A stretch of 64,000 nucleotides of DNA from DASQDN01 sp963825845. Its GTDB lineage: Bacteria; Acidobacteriota; Terriglobia; Bryobacterales; Bryobacteraceae. Of the stretch, positions 20,135 to 32,377 are shown one piece after another. Numbering within the stretch: position 1 is the first letter of the stretch; every line of letters begins with the position of its first letter. Below the pieces are notes generated by a model. That model did no database searches, was not told the DNA's origin, and saw only the letters and a list, made by a program, of their open reading frames with translations. The DNA lies in the NCBI GenBank assembly GCA_963825845.1, contig CAWGVL010000065.1:62001-126000 (forward strand). Reading direction: 5' to 3'. Position numbers and translations under genes: made by a program.

Positions 20135-21289
20135 TCCGCTTACGACGAGCGTCCAACGTGTGCCGACCTGCGCCGCAAGCGCACCGGCCATCAGGCTGCC
20201 GAATGGCGCCATGCCCTGAAATGCCATGGAATAGAAGGCCATCACGCGGCCTCGCTTCTGATCGTCGACGATCGTTTGCAGTATGGTGTTGCTCGCTGCC
20301 ATGTGCTGCATCATTGAAAAGCCGATAACCGGAAGAATGAGAAGCGACAGCCAAAGGTGCGTGGACCAACCGAACGCGATAACGCTGAGCCCGAACAGGC
20401 CGGAACAGGTTACGATACGCGTGCCTAGTCCGAGAACGGTTCGCCGCATGGCCAGAGTGAAGGCTCCTGCGAGAGCACCGAGGCCCGATGCGGCCATCAG
20501 CACGCCCATTGTGTTCGCCCCTCCATGCAGCACTTCCGACGCGATAACCGGCATTAGCACTGTGTAAGGCATGCCTGCCAGGCTGACCAATGCGAGCAAC
20601 AACAGGATAGACCGGATGGGCGCCGATCCTGCAACATAACGCCACCCCTCGCGGAGTTGCTCGCCCACTTTGCTTTGGGAAAGCGCGACAGTGCGAGGGG
20701 CGATACGCATCAATAGCAGACTGGCGATCACAGCGATGTAGCTTACGCCGTCGACAACGAAACACCAAGCTTCGCCGATGCCGGAGATGACGACACCAGC
20801 CAGCGCGGGACCGACGAGGCGAGCTGCATTGACCATTGACGAGTTGAGTGCAATGGCGTTGCTCAGATCTTCCCGCTGATCCACCATCTCTACGAGGAAC
20901 GATTGCCTCGCGGGCATATCGAACGCGTTGACGACGCCTTGTACAACAGCGAGTGCGACGATGTGCCAGACCTTTATAACGCCAGTTAACGCCAGCGCTG
21001 CGATCGCGAACGACTGCAGCATGGACACGACCTGTGTAACCACGAGAGTTCGGTGTCGGTCCCACCGATCAACAAGGACCCCGGCCAGGGGCGCAAGGAA
21101 AAACGCAGGCGCCTGGCCCGCAAAGCTCACGGTCCCAAGCAGCACCGAAGAGCCTGTGAGACGGTAGACAAGCCAGCCAGTGGCTATGCGTGTCATCCAA
21201 GTCCCGACAAGTGAGATGCTCTGGCCGCTGAAGAACAGACGGTAATTGCGGGAACGGAGGGCTCGGACGACGAAAGTCCAGTTGCTCAC
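19982..21289 (-). CDS. MFS transporter (MFS_3 / EntS-like exporter)
   Basis: 435 residues, intact, with about 12 membrane segments. Diagnostic features are RALRSRNYRLFFSGQSISLVGTWMTRIATGWLVYRLTGS at the start (quoted as separate blocks: NYRLFFSGQ, GTWMTRIA), the loop LAGVLVDRWDRHRT between helices 2 and 3, and FDMPARQSFLVEMV. This branch of the major facilitator family includes enterobactin exporter EntS and many uncharacterised drug or metabolite exporters driven by the proton gradient. Substrate cannot be told from sequence. It is convergent with the second methyltransferase and 90 bp upstream of nothing on its own strand but tssK copy 2. Confidence 0.85.
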   Translation of the reverse strand: MSNWTFVVRALRSRNYRLFFSGQSISLVGTWMTRIATGWLVYRLTGSSVLLGTVSFAGQAPAFFLAPLAGVLVDRWDRHRTLVVTQVVSMLQSFAIAALALTGVIKVWHIVALAVVQGVVNAFDMPARQSFLVEMVDQREDLSNAIALNSSMVNAARLVGPALAGVVISGIGEAWCFVVDGVSYIAVIASLLLMRIAPRTVALSQSKVGEQLREGWRYVAGSAPIRSILLLLALVSLAGMPYTVLMPVIASEVLHGGANTMGVLMAASGLGALAGAFTLAMRRTVLGLGTRIVTCSGLFGLSVIAFGWSTHLWLSLLILPVIGFSMMQHMAASNTILQTIVDDQKRGRVMAFYSMAFQGMAPFGSLMAGALAAQVGTRWTLVVSGLLCVAGSVWFARRLKEIRTILRPVYVRLGILPEAALGVEQATVAQSPEAS

Positions 21290-21380
21290 GTCCGTATGGA
21301 CGCGTAACAGCGCCCGAACTAAGCACTTTCAAGTTGCGCGTAGGAGCCCCCGAGCCGTGGAGGAATTCCTGGCAGCCGCT

Positions 21381-22737
21381 TCAGCTTGCTTCGGGCAGCA
21401 GGATAATCAGTTCTAACTGCGGAGACGGGAAGTCACCGGGGGCGTATGCAGCAAGATTGCGTGCCCGGATGACGGCTTCCCACGCCACACCTGACTGGTT
21501 GATGCTGAAGTATTGATAGTTGAGTTTGACCGGGATCGCGCTCGGAGGCCGCTGCACGTGCGTTAGCGGCACACCGGGCAACGCGTGCTTCACCAGGTGC
21601 TCAATATGGTTTGCGCGAGCATAGCTTGATGAGATAGGGCGTTTTCGCGATCAGATCCGCTTCAGGCATATCTGCACTGACAGCCAGGTACAGCCGAGTG
21701 TTGTGAAGATACTTGTCATCGGCGATCGATGTGGCGTAGATCGACGGCTGTACCAGCTTCAGCGGCAGCGATACGAAGTTCGTCGGCACTACCGTTTCCA
21801 ATAAGATTCGGATTTTATCGTCGAGATCAGTGAAGCATTGCGCAAGCCGGTCGTGCTCGTATCGCGGCAGGTCGCGAGGATGGATCTGCGTTGAGAATGT
21901 GGTCAGGCTCCCCGCCAGGGAAAGCATCAGCGCATAGAGCCCTTCAGGATGCCCGTGTTTCGTATCGAAGATGTGCTGAAGCACCGGAAGGTTCGTGTTG
22001 ATGGTGTACAGCAGCCAGAAGTTTGCGATGTCGGCAGTACCGAAGTCCGCTAGAGTGAGATTCCTTTGCCGACGGGTTCCTGACAATAGCGTGCTCTTCG
22101 CCGCTAAAACTTCAACCAATCGTCGAGCGATCGATACAAGGTAATCGCTGGCGCTGAAGTCGAGCAGCGGCGGCACAAATTTCGGGTCGATCTGGAACGT
22201 GCCTGCCGGAGTCCGGCGTACGGTCGCGAGCCGGAGCACCGACATGCCGCCATACTGGCGGTCGCCCACCAAAAGCCGCATATTTTTACGCGCAACCTGT
22301 ACCGGCTTCTCGCTCATCCCCGAGTTTTCATCGCGGAGCATCGCGGTTTCCGCGCGATATCGCGTATCGAACTCGCGAGCCGACATCGATACGTTGAGTC
22401 CGCGATCCCGGTGATTTGGGATGCCGAGATAAATCCCGAGTTCCTGCTGATCCGGATCGAACTGCTCGGCCAGCGGGACGCCGTGCGGGGCCAAGTCGGA
22501 ATTCGGTATGTCGAATACGAGGCCATCCGGGAAAATTCCCGTTGCACGAGTGATTTGGAAATTGCCTGCTGCCAGGGCTTCCTGGTTGATCTGCAACTCG
22601 GAAAATCCCCATGGCTGGTACGACAAAGCCTCGAGCTGAAAACGGAGATTATTTTCGAGGAAGCGGTCCTGTGTCTGAAGGTGTTGAGGGCTGAGAAACG
22701 TGCCCTTCATCCAGATAACAGGCTGCAGTTGCTTCAT
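21381..22737 (-). CDS. tssK: T6SS baseplate adaptor TssK (copy 2, divergent paralogue), one frameshift
   Basis: A second TssK of about 452 residues: VIWMKGTFLSPQHLQTQDRFLEN, YQPWGFSELQINQEAL, TGIFPDGLVFDIPNSD, ADIANFWLLYTINTNLPVLQHIF, HGHPEGLYALMLSLAGSL, LETVVPTNFVSLPL, and C-terminal HALPGVPLTHVQRPP...QLELIILLPE. It aligns along its whole length with copy 1 but is clearly diverged, so it is not an assembly duplicate. The frame shifts near 21613, between LIKLCS and ANHIEHLVKHALPG. It stands apart from both T6SS blocks, with an MFS gene on one side and a sulfatase gene 30 bp away on the other. It may supply an alternative adaptor or form mixed trimers; no other second-system gene is visible. 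Confidence 0.9.
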
Positions 22738-22766
22738 GAAAACTCACAGTAACACAGCGCACTGAC

Positions 22767-24613
22767 TCAGACGGCGGGAATGGCGGCAATCGCGTGCTCG
22801 GCGACCCGTTTGACGTACTCGTTCGGGTCATTCAGTGCGGTCGTCAACGCCTGCCGTGCGCCTGCCGTCCGCGACCCGAGCGCGTCCAGAGCCTGGGCGG
22901 CATGGAGCCGGACGTAAATGTTACCGCTTTTCATCTCCACCGCCAACCGTGGGATAGCGGTGTCGTCGCCGAGATGTACGGCCGCGGCGCGCAGGGCTGC
23001 GATGCGTACCGTAGGCTCGGGATCGGAGGTGGCCTTCGAGATCGCGTCCTTCGCCGCTGCTGCAGATGCAGCAGTCTGGCCGAGTCCGACCAAAGCCCAG
23101 TACCGGAATGCCGGATCACTATGAGTGATTGAGTCTCGAACCCGCTTCGGATTATTATCGCGGTTGATAGCATCCACGAGCGCTCGCAACTCACGGATGT
23201 ACTTCTCCGAGCCCGGCTGCCTGAGCACCTGATAGCGAGAGCCAGCCTTCTTTCCACGTTCCTCCAGGTCAGGCTCCGGAATGAGTCCGACATCCCGAGT
23301 CGCCAAAGCCCACTTCTCCTGCCTCGCCCTCATTTGCTCCAGGATTTTCTGGTGCGTCGGAGAGGTGGCCAGGTTCTCCAACTCGTGCGGATCGTTCTCC
23401 ACGTCGTATAGTTCCTCGACGGGTTTGGTTTCCGCCATGTACTGCTTAGCGGCGGGAGGAAGCTTGCCTTCCTTCTGCGCGCGCCGCAGTTCCTGCATTA
23501 TGAAACCCTGCTCCATGTACGACGTGTGCTGCGCATAGGGTAAATGAGGATGGTAGTTCCGAAGGTATCGATAACGCTGGTCACGAACCATTCGAACCCC
23601 GTCATAGCGCTCATCCATTCTGTCCCTGCCTGCGTAGACCGCTTCCCGAGGTGGCTTCAAATTCGGCCCGAGGAATGCGCGCCCGTGCATGTGCTCGGGA
23701 ATCGGTACGCCGGCCAGGTTCAGCACGGTTGGCCCAAGGTCGATCAGGCTGATCAGTTGCGCGTCGGTTGAGCCGGGCTTGCCCTGACTTGGCATCCGGA
23801 ACTTCTCCGGGATCCGCGCGACCAAAGGCACATGCGTACTTGACTCGTACAACCACCGCTTCGCCCGTGGAAGTCCGACGCCGTGATCGCCCCAGAAGAA
23901 CACGATCGTGTCTTCGAGCAATTCTGCCTGCTCCAACTCCTTCAAGCGATCTCCGACTTGATAATCCATCGCGGTGATCAACTCGTAGTACTGGGCCCAA
24001 TCCCGCCGTGACTCTACCGTGTCGGGGTAATACGGCGGCAGGTCCAGTTTTGCCGGATCTTGCCGCTGCTCCGGCTTGAGCCGGCCGATCATCTTGTCGT
24101 AGTCAGCGCCTCGCTTCCGAATCTGACTCTCGTGAGTGGTTTCGATGTTGAAGACGGCGAAGAATGGTTGCCCAGGCTTTCGGTTCTTCCAATGCGCTGA
24201 CCGGCTCACCTCGTCCCATACGCCTGGGGGAACGCGGGAAGTTGTAATCGGTCTTCGCATTATTTGTGCAATAGTAGCCAGCGTTCCGAAGATACTCGGG
24301 GAAGCATTTTAGGAACTCGGGCAGGGCAACGCTGCATCGCATGTATTGCGACCCGAGCGAGGTCGGATACATCGCTGTGATGATGCCGGAACGACTCGGC
24401 GCACAAACTCCCGCGACAGCGTGGGCGCGGGTATAGCGTACGCCATGCGCGGCGATTCCGTCGATATTCAGGCGTGATCGCATGAGGGTCGCCGTAGCAG
24501 CCGACCTGAGGACTTGTGTCCTCGCATGAGATCCAGATGATATTCGGGCGTTTGCCGGCACCGCCGGCGAGGGATGCTGCCGCCGCTTGCGCAAGGAAAG
24601 TCCTACGATTCAT
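22767..24613 (-). CDS. Exported sulfatase with C-terminal HEAT-like repeats, two frameshifts
   Basis: About 615 residues. A twin-arginine type leader (MNRRTFLAQAAAASLAGG) precedes the sulfatase core: RPNIIWISCEDTSP (metal-binding region), the modification motif CAPSRSG in which Cys would become formylglycine, FFAVFNIETTHES, and the second metal region VFFWGDHGVGLPRAKRWLYESSTHVPL. The rest (from about 430) has HEAT/PBS-like repeats (RYWALVGLGQTAASAAA, EPTVRIAALRAAAVHLG, YVRLHAAQALDALGS). It resembles the N-sulfoglucosamine sulfohydrolase group, so a sulfated glycan is a likely substrate. Shifts lie near 24472 and 24240. Activation would need an FGE; the kinase-linked FGE-like domain at 7.7 kb lacks the catalytic Cys pair, so it must be encoded elsewhere. 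Confidence 0.88.
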
Positions 24614-24684
24614 GACGCATTGTCATGATATTCCACGCGCATCAGCGGACGTGGAGGCTGGAGCTATATGCTGGTAGTCGACCC

Positions 24685-25431
24685 ATGACTGAATTCCTAA
24701 GATTGGACGGACAAACCGCACTCGTGACTGGAGCGGCAACAGGGTCGGCGCCGCGATCGCGCAGCGCCTATCGGAAGCCGGAGCAATTGTCGCGGTAGCC
24801 GACTTGGACCAGGAAGCGGCCAAGGCGAAAGCGGCCGAGTTGGCGGGCGCAATCCCGCTCCAGATCGATGTTTCCGATCCTGCCTCGGTGGAGCAGGCCT
24901 TCGGAGCACTGCTGCGACTCACCGGACGGATCGATGTCCTCGTAAACAATGCGGGAATAGCGGGGATGGCCGCGCCCCTTTGGGAATACAGATCCGGCAG
25001 ACTGGAAGCGTGTCTTCGCTGTAAACGTCGATGGAGTTTTCAACTGCTGCCGGGCCGCGATCGGCCATATGCGGCAGCAGGGTTATGGACGCATCGTCAA
25101 TATCGCTTCTGTAGCAGGCAAAGAAGGCAATCCTCGTATGACGGCCTATTCAGCATCCAAGGCTGCGGTAATCGGGTTCACGAAGTCGTTGGCAAAAGAA
25201 GTCGCGACAGAAGGGATCTGTGTGAATGCCGTCGCGCCCGCAGTGGTGCAAACGAAGATTCTCGACCAACTCACGCCGGAACAGATTGGCTACATGACCG
25301 AGAAGATCCCGATGCGACGAACAGGCAAGCCTGAAGAGATTGCCGCCGTCGTCCACTTCCTCTCGAGCCGTGATTCCTCGTTCGTCACTGGACAGACCTA
25401 TGATGCGAGCGGCGGCCGCTGCACCTACTGA
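24685..25431 (+). CDS. SDR-family oxidoreductase (FabG-like), two frameshifts
   Basis: About 248 residues. The NAD(P)-binding motif reads TGAATG then (in the next frame) VGAAIAQRLSEAG; after that VLVNNAGIAG, the catalytic Ser in IVNIASVAGKEG, YSASK (Tyr and Lys), and a C-terminal DPSS-like FVTGQTYDASGGRCTY. The glycine-rich motif breaks at about 24742, where one G is missing from a G run; a second shift near 24985 separates PLWE from DPADWKRVFAVNVDGVF. Both are at short homopolymers, as expected for sequence error. Classical SDRs use NAD(P)H on hydroxy/keto groups; the substrate is unknown. It is divergent from the sulfatase gene. Confidence 0.85.
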
Positions 25432-25617
25432 AAACTGCGTTCACGGTTAGCTACGGCGAAGGCGCGCGCCGAATTCATACCAGTCGGTACAGCGAGACGC
25501 GCCTTTTATCAGCCGCTTGGACTCGATTCCTCCCTTTAGTTGAACCAGAAACGTAAGGTTCCTCACTCTTTCTGCTATCATAAATTTTTTACATCCAAAC
25601 CCTGGGGAGTCCTCGCG

Positions 25618-26703
25618 ATGTTGCGGCGGCGTCTACTCACCGGAGCTGCGACTGTTGTCGCCGCCCCGATGCTGAACTTTGGCAATTGCCGGCTGTTCGG
25701 AGCCGGCGGGCGCGTCTATCCGACGCGGGTGGTTGATCTTGTCGCGCGCTCGCTTGTCATCGACATGCTTGGCTTGCTGACGATGGATTGGCCGAAACTG
25801 GATCGGTGGCATGCGCGGCCGGCGGAATTTTCTTCCTCAGATTTCGACCAGGTCCTCCGTTCCGGTGTGGACGCGCTCCATCCGGCGGTGGACCTGAATA
25901 CCGACGACCCGCACGAATCGACACTTCGCTGGCTACGGCGCTGGAAGACCTTCATCAACGAACATCCGCGGGAGTTCAAAGCCGTGCATCGTTCGGGCGA
26001 TCTCGCCCCGTTCAATCAATCGCGGAGAATCGGCATCATCATGGGCATGCAGAATTCGGAGCACTTTCGCACGCCCGAAGACGTTCGTCTCTTCCATGGT
26101 GAAGGCCAACGGATTTCACAACTCACGTACAGCAACGGTAATCAGCTCGGAAGCGGATGTACCGACCGCTACGATAACGGCTTGTCCCATTTCGGATCCA
26201 ACGTCATCCGTGCGATGAATGAGACAGGCATGGCAATCGACGTATCGCACGCCAGTGAACGAACCACTCTGGATGCGATCGAAGCATCCAGCAAACCCGT
26301 GCTGATTACGCATTCAAACTGCCGGGCGCTCGTTCGACATCCGCGATGCAAGTCGGACAACGTAATCAAAGCGCTGGCGAGAAAAGACGGAGTGATGGGA
26401 ATAACCGGAGTACGAGCATTCCTTTCGCCGCGCAGACGCGCGACAATAGAAGACGTTCTCGATCATTTCGATCATGTAGCCAAACTCGCCGGTGTTGAGC
26501 ACCTCGGGATCGGTAGCGATGCCGGTCTTGACGCGACCCGTCCCGCTCCTTATCTCGAAGTGGAAGGTCTCCATCATCCTGGCCGGGTGTTTGACTTGAC
26601 TGCCGGCTTGCTTCGGCGCGGCTACTCAGAACAAGCGGTTTCCGGAATTCTCGGCCGCAATTTTCAACGCGCGCTGGATTCCAACCTGCCGCCGCCCGCC
26701 TGA
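25618..26703 (+). CDS. Exported membrane dipeptidase (peptidase family M19)
   Basis: About 361 residues from the ATG at 25618, which has GGGGAG upstream and gives a twin-arginine-like leader (MLRRRLLTGAATVVAAP); the frame is open from 25540 but the extra residues are not signal-like. M19 features: MGMQNSEHF, ISQLTYSNGNQLGSGCTD, MAIDVSHASERTTLDAIEAS and PVLITHSNCRALVRHPR (metal-binding His residues), and LGIGSDAGLDA. The first metal motif HxD is replaced by VIDMLGL near residue 45, so one zinc ligand may differ. M19 enzymes cleave dipeptides, including D-amino acid ones, outside the cytoplasm. The frame is intact. Confidence 0.85.
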   Translation: MLRRRLLTGAATVVAAPMLNFGNCRLFGAGGRVYPTRVVDLVARSLVIDMLGLLTMDWPKLDRWHARPAEFSSSDFDQVLRSGVDALHPAVDLNTDDPHESTLRWLRRWKTFINEHPREFKAVHRSGDLAPFNQSRRIGIIMGMQNSEHFRTPEDVRLFHGEGQRISQLTYSNGNQLGSGCTDRYDNGLSHFGSNVIRAMNETGMAIDVSHASERTTLDAIEASSKPVLITHSNCRALVRHPRCKSDNVIKALARKDGVMGITGVRAFLSPRRRATIEDVLDHFDHVAKLAGVEHLGIGSDAGLDATRPAPYLEVEGLHHPGRVFDLTAGLLRRGYSEQAVSGILGRNFQRALDSNLPPPA

Positions 26704-26736
26704 AATTCGCGGTCGCCCTGTCCATAATGGAACGAT

Positions 26737-28806
26737 ATGCGGCCCCTTTGTGTTGCGGCGCTCCTGTGCCTGCCTGCAGTTCTCACGGCAAAAAATCCCA
26801 TCAGCCACGAAGATGTCTGGCTGATGAAGCGCGTCGATGCGCCTGCACCGAGCCCTGACGGTAAGTGGGCGGTATTCTCCGTCACCGAACCCGCATACGA
26901 TTCGGCTAAGTCCTCTTCCGATCTTTGGATAGTGCCAACCGACGGCTCGGTTCCGGCCCGTCGCCTCACCAGCACGAAAGGTTCGGAAAGCAGCCCGCGC
27001 TGGAGTTTCGATAGCAAACGTATTGTATTCTCGGCGAAACGGGAGGGCGATGGAACCCCGCAGGTTTATATCCTAGACCTCAGTCAAGCCGGCGAAGCCG
27101 TGCGAATCACTTCTGTGAGCACCGGAGCAGCGAATCCACTCTTCAGCCCCGATGGCCATACGAATCCTGTTTCAGTCGAGTGTCTTTCCGGGAGCGGTGA
27201 ACGAGGAAGCGAACCGGAAGATCAGCGACCGCAAGGCACGGAAATACAACGCTCGAGTGTATGAAAGCTTTCCGGTCCGATATTGGGACCGGTGGCTGGA
27301 CGAGACGCAGCGTCACAACTTTGTCCAACCCGCTGAGCCCGGAGCGACCGCCCGTGATCTGCTGGCGGGACACAAAGCTCGTCTCGACTCCCGGCTTCGC
27401 AGGCCCGTTCACTCCCTCGGCACAGGACCTTTATGCGGCATGGGCGCCTGACGGCAAATCGATCATCTTTACTGCTACGGATATGCGCAACCAGAGCGCA
27501 TATGCGGCGGTAACGACGAATTTGTATCAGATCGATGCAGCGGGTTCCGAGCCGAAACGGCTCACCTTCGGCAATCACAACTACAGCAAGCCAGTCTTCC
27601 GGCCCGACGGCAAGGCGCTCTATTTCGAGTCGAGCCGTATAGCGCGAACCGTTCAGCCAATCCCGGATCGCGATGCTCGATTGGCCGGCGATGTCCGCGG
27701 AAAAGGTCGTCACTTCAACTTTCGATCCAGAGTCAGCTCGTATGCGTTCACGCCGGATAGCCGAAAGCTCTACTCACGGCAGAGGATGCAGCGCTCGAGA
27801 AACTGTATCCGGTCACGCGGATGGAGGTGAGGTGCGAGAGGTCGGTCGAATGCAGGCCGGCGCCTATTCGAATCTGGCGATAGCGATGGCCGCCTCTACG
27901 CCCATATTGGTGGCGAACTACGATAGCGCCACGCATCCCATGGAGATCGTGCGGATCGACCAGACTACCGCGGAGCGCAGACTGCTCACGAACTTCAATG
28001 TTGCCAGGGCGGCGAATATCGATCTGGCGCCGCTCCGTCACTTCTGGTTTACGTCAAGTCGCGGCAAGAAAATCCACAGCATGATGGTGGTTCCCGCCGA
28101 ATTTCGACGAATCCAAAAAGTACCCACTGTTTGTCGTTATGCATGGCGGCCCGCATTCCATGTGGCGAGATCAGTGGGTCACGCGATGGAACTACCATCT
28201 GCTCGCGCAACCTGGATACGTGGTCCTGTTGACGAACTACACGGGCTCCACCGGTTATGGGGAGAAGTTCGCGCAGGAGATTCAGGGCGATCCTTTGGCC
28301 GGTCCTGCAAGCGAGATCAATGAGGCCGCGGACTACGCCATCAAGCGATATCTTTTCATCGATGCGAACCGGCAGGCGGCGGGCGGCGCGAGTTACGGCG
28401 GTCACCTGGCCAACTGGATGCAGGCGAGCACTACGCGCTACAAATGCCTGATCAGCCATGCCGGTCTGATCAATCTTGAGTCTCAATGGGGTACCAGCGA
28501 CACTATTTACCATCGTGAACTCGGCATAGGCGGGCCCATCTGGGAAGGCGGCAGAATCTGGAGCGAGCAGAATCCGATTCGGTTCGCTAAGAAGTTCCGC
28601 ACACCGATTCTGCTAACCGCAGGCGAGCAGGATTTTCGTGTTCCGTTGAATCAGACGCTCGAGAACTGGTCGGTACTGCAACGTCTGAAGATCCCGAGTA
28701 GACTGATGTCTTTCCGGATGCAAATCACTGGATCATGAAGGGCGAAGACAGTCGATACTGGTACGGCGAAGTCCACCAATGGCTGGCGAAATACTTGAAT
28801 CAATAG
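26737..28806 (+). CDS. Exported prolyl oligopeptidase-family (S9) peptidase, multiply frameshifted
   Basis: About 690 residues when shifts are bridged. Signal peptide MRPLCVAALLCLPAVLTA; a WD40-like beta-propeller (SPDGKWAVFSV, SPRWSFDSKRIVFSAKREGD, AAWAPDGKSIIFTATD, RPDGKALYFESS); then the alpha/beta hydrolase with MHGGPHSMWRD, GSTGYGEKFAQEIQGD, the nucleophile in GGASYGGHLANWM, the acid in LLTAGEQDFRVP and the His in DANHWI, which is found after a final shift near 28712. The gene ends YWYGEVHQWLAKYLNQ at 28806. At least six shifts lie between 27140 and 28712, several in tandem. All catalytic residues are present, so I consider it a working gene badly read, though decay cannot be excluded. 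Confidence 0.85.
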
Positions 28807-28935
28807 ACAATTGAGCTGCTGAATCAACAAGGTGAAGACACGGACAATTCGAAGCTGATAAACGTACCGCGTTACAATCAAAGTTGATCCATCGCCCATT
28901 CCAGCGGCAACATCTACAAGTATGAGGGGGTGCAG

Positions 28936-29629
28936 ATGAGCGCTGTCGCAGTCAACAGCACCTTGGCCCGCGGTGTCACTTTCTACAGCAGCACTGTCGG
29001 TAAAAAAGTGGTGATGGCGGTTACCGGCATCATCTTGTTCGGCTTTCTTCTGGCTCACATGGCCGGAAATCTTCAGTTCTTCTGGGGCCTGAAGTATTGA
29101 ATGGCTACGCGGAAAAATTGCGCGAGATGCCGACGCTTCTCTGGGCCGCGCGTATCGGTCTGCTGGTCGCCGCAATATTTCACATTGCATCATCAGTCAG
29201 CCTGGCGCGGATCAAGAACAATGCGCGGCCGGTGAGCTACGTCCGCAAACAGAACGTTGGTTCGACGTACGCCTCTCGAACGATGTATTGGAGCGGTCCG
29301 ATCGTGCTCGCGTTCCTCATTTACCATTTATTGCACCTGACGTTTGGAACCGTGCATCCGAATTTTCGGCATCTGCGCGCATATGAGAACCTTGTCATCG
29401 GATTTTCAAGTCCGATCGTTGCCGTCGCGTACATCATCTCTATCCTGCTTCTTGGAATGCATTTGTATCACGGGCTCTGGAGTATGTTCCAGACGCTCGG
29501 CGCTGCGCACCCCACCTACACGCCGAAGCTGAAAGCGTTCGCCAAGATATTCACAGTGATTATCGTGCTTGGATTCATCTCTGTTCCGATCGCGATTCTG
29601 GCTGGCTTCCGGCCGGGAAATGACATGGT

Positions 29630-29633
<4 letters not shown>
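28936..29633 (+). CDS. sdhC: Succinate dehydrogenase cytochrome b subunit SdhC, one frameshift
   Basis: About 232 residues, membrane anchor and haem-binding subunit of complex II. GAGGGGG precedes the ATG at 28936. Five hydrophobic segments are visible, with family blocks SSTVGKKVVMAVTGI, FLLAHMAGNLQFFWG, IFHIASSVSLARIKNNARPV, LVFLIYHLLHLTFGTVHP-like sequence and MHLYHGLWSMFQTLG (haem-ligand His candidates in HMAGN, HIASS, YHLLH and LYHGL). A G missing from a G run near 29085 gives a false TGA; in the corrected frame GPEVLNGYAEKLREMP is continuous. The stop overlaps the sdhA start as ATGA. This is the single-subunit b558 type. Confidence 0.92.
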
Positions 29634-31555
<1,922 letters not shown>

Positions 31556-31556
31556 G

Positions 31557-32325
31557 ATGCGAATCACTCTTCAAGTCTGGCGGCAGAAGAACGCGACAGA
31601 TGCCGGACGCATGGTGAAGTACGACATGAACGACGTGAATCACGCACATGTCGTTCCTCGAGATGCTGGACGTCCTGAACGAAGCAACTCATCGAGAAGG
31701 GCGAGGAGCCGATCGCGTTCGATCACGATTGCCGCGAAGGCATCTGCGGATCATGCGGCTTCATGATCAATGGCGTCGCGCATGGGCCGCTGCGCGGGAC
31801 CACGGTTTGCCAGTTGCACATGCGCATTTCAAGGAGGGCGACGAGCTTTACCTCGAGCCATGGCGCGCCCGGGCCTTTCCGGTCGTCAAGGATCTCGCCG
31901 TGAATCGCTCCGCGTTCGACCGCATCATTGCGGCCGGCGGCTTCATCTCCGTGCCAACCGGAAGCGCTCCGGACGGCAACGCGATTCCCGTGCCCAAAAC
32001 CAGCGCCGATCGCGCAATGGACGCCGCGGCTTGTATCGGGTGCGGGGCCTGCGTGGCCGCTTGCCCGAATGCTGCCGCCGCGTTGTTCACGGGAGCGAAG
32101 ATCACTCATCTCAATCTGCTTCCTCAGGGTCAGCCTGAGAAGGACCGCCGCGCGTTGTCCATGGTGGCGCAGATGAACAATGAGATGTTCGGAAACTGTA
32201 CGAACATCGGTGAGTGCGAAGCCGTGTGTCCGAAGCTGATTCGACTTGAAGTGATTGCCCGAATGAACCGCGACTATCTCAAAGCAAGCTGGTCCAATCG
32301 CCGTGAGCCCTTGAAGAACGACTAG
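31557..32325 (+). CDS. sdhB: Succinate dehydrogenase iron-sulfur subunit SdhB, frameshifted
   Basis: About 256 residues. The N-terminal MRITLQVWRQKN and SFLEMLDVLNE lead to the [2Fe-2S] ferredoxin domain, which is in a different frame: DHDCREGICGSCGFMINGVAHGP with PLRGTTVCQLH. Back in the last frame are ACIGCGACVAACPNAA ([4Fe-4S]) and NCTNIGECEAVCPKLI ([3Fe-4S] and [4Fe-4S]) cysteines. Shifts lie near 31645, 31683 and 31829. All cluster ligands are present. It completes the sdhCAB operon; the end at 32325 is followed by a 52-bp gap to the rhodanese gene. Confidence 0.92.
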
Positions 32326-32377
32326 CTCGCAGTCGCAGCCGGCTGTAGCCCCCACAAACAGGACTATACTCTCATCC

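Noticed and set aside
21381..22737. Second tssK as an assembly duplicate of the first
   Set aside because: The two differ at most positions while keeping family blocks, so they are true paralogues.
29085..29100. In-frame TGA in sdhC as a second selenocysteine codon
   Set aside because: Adding one G to the preceding G run restores GPEVLNGYAEKLREMP, a known SdhC segment, in the next frame; no Cys is expected there.
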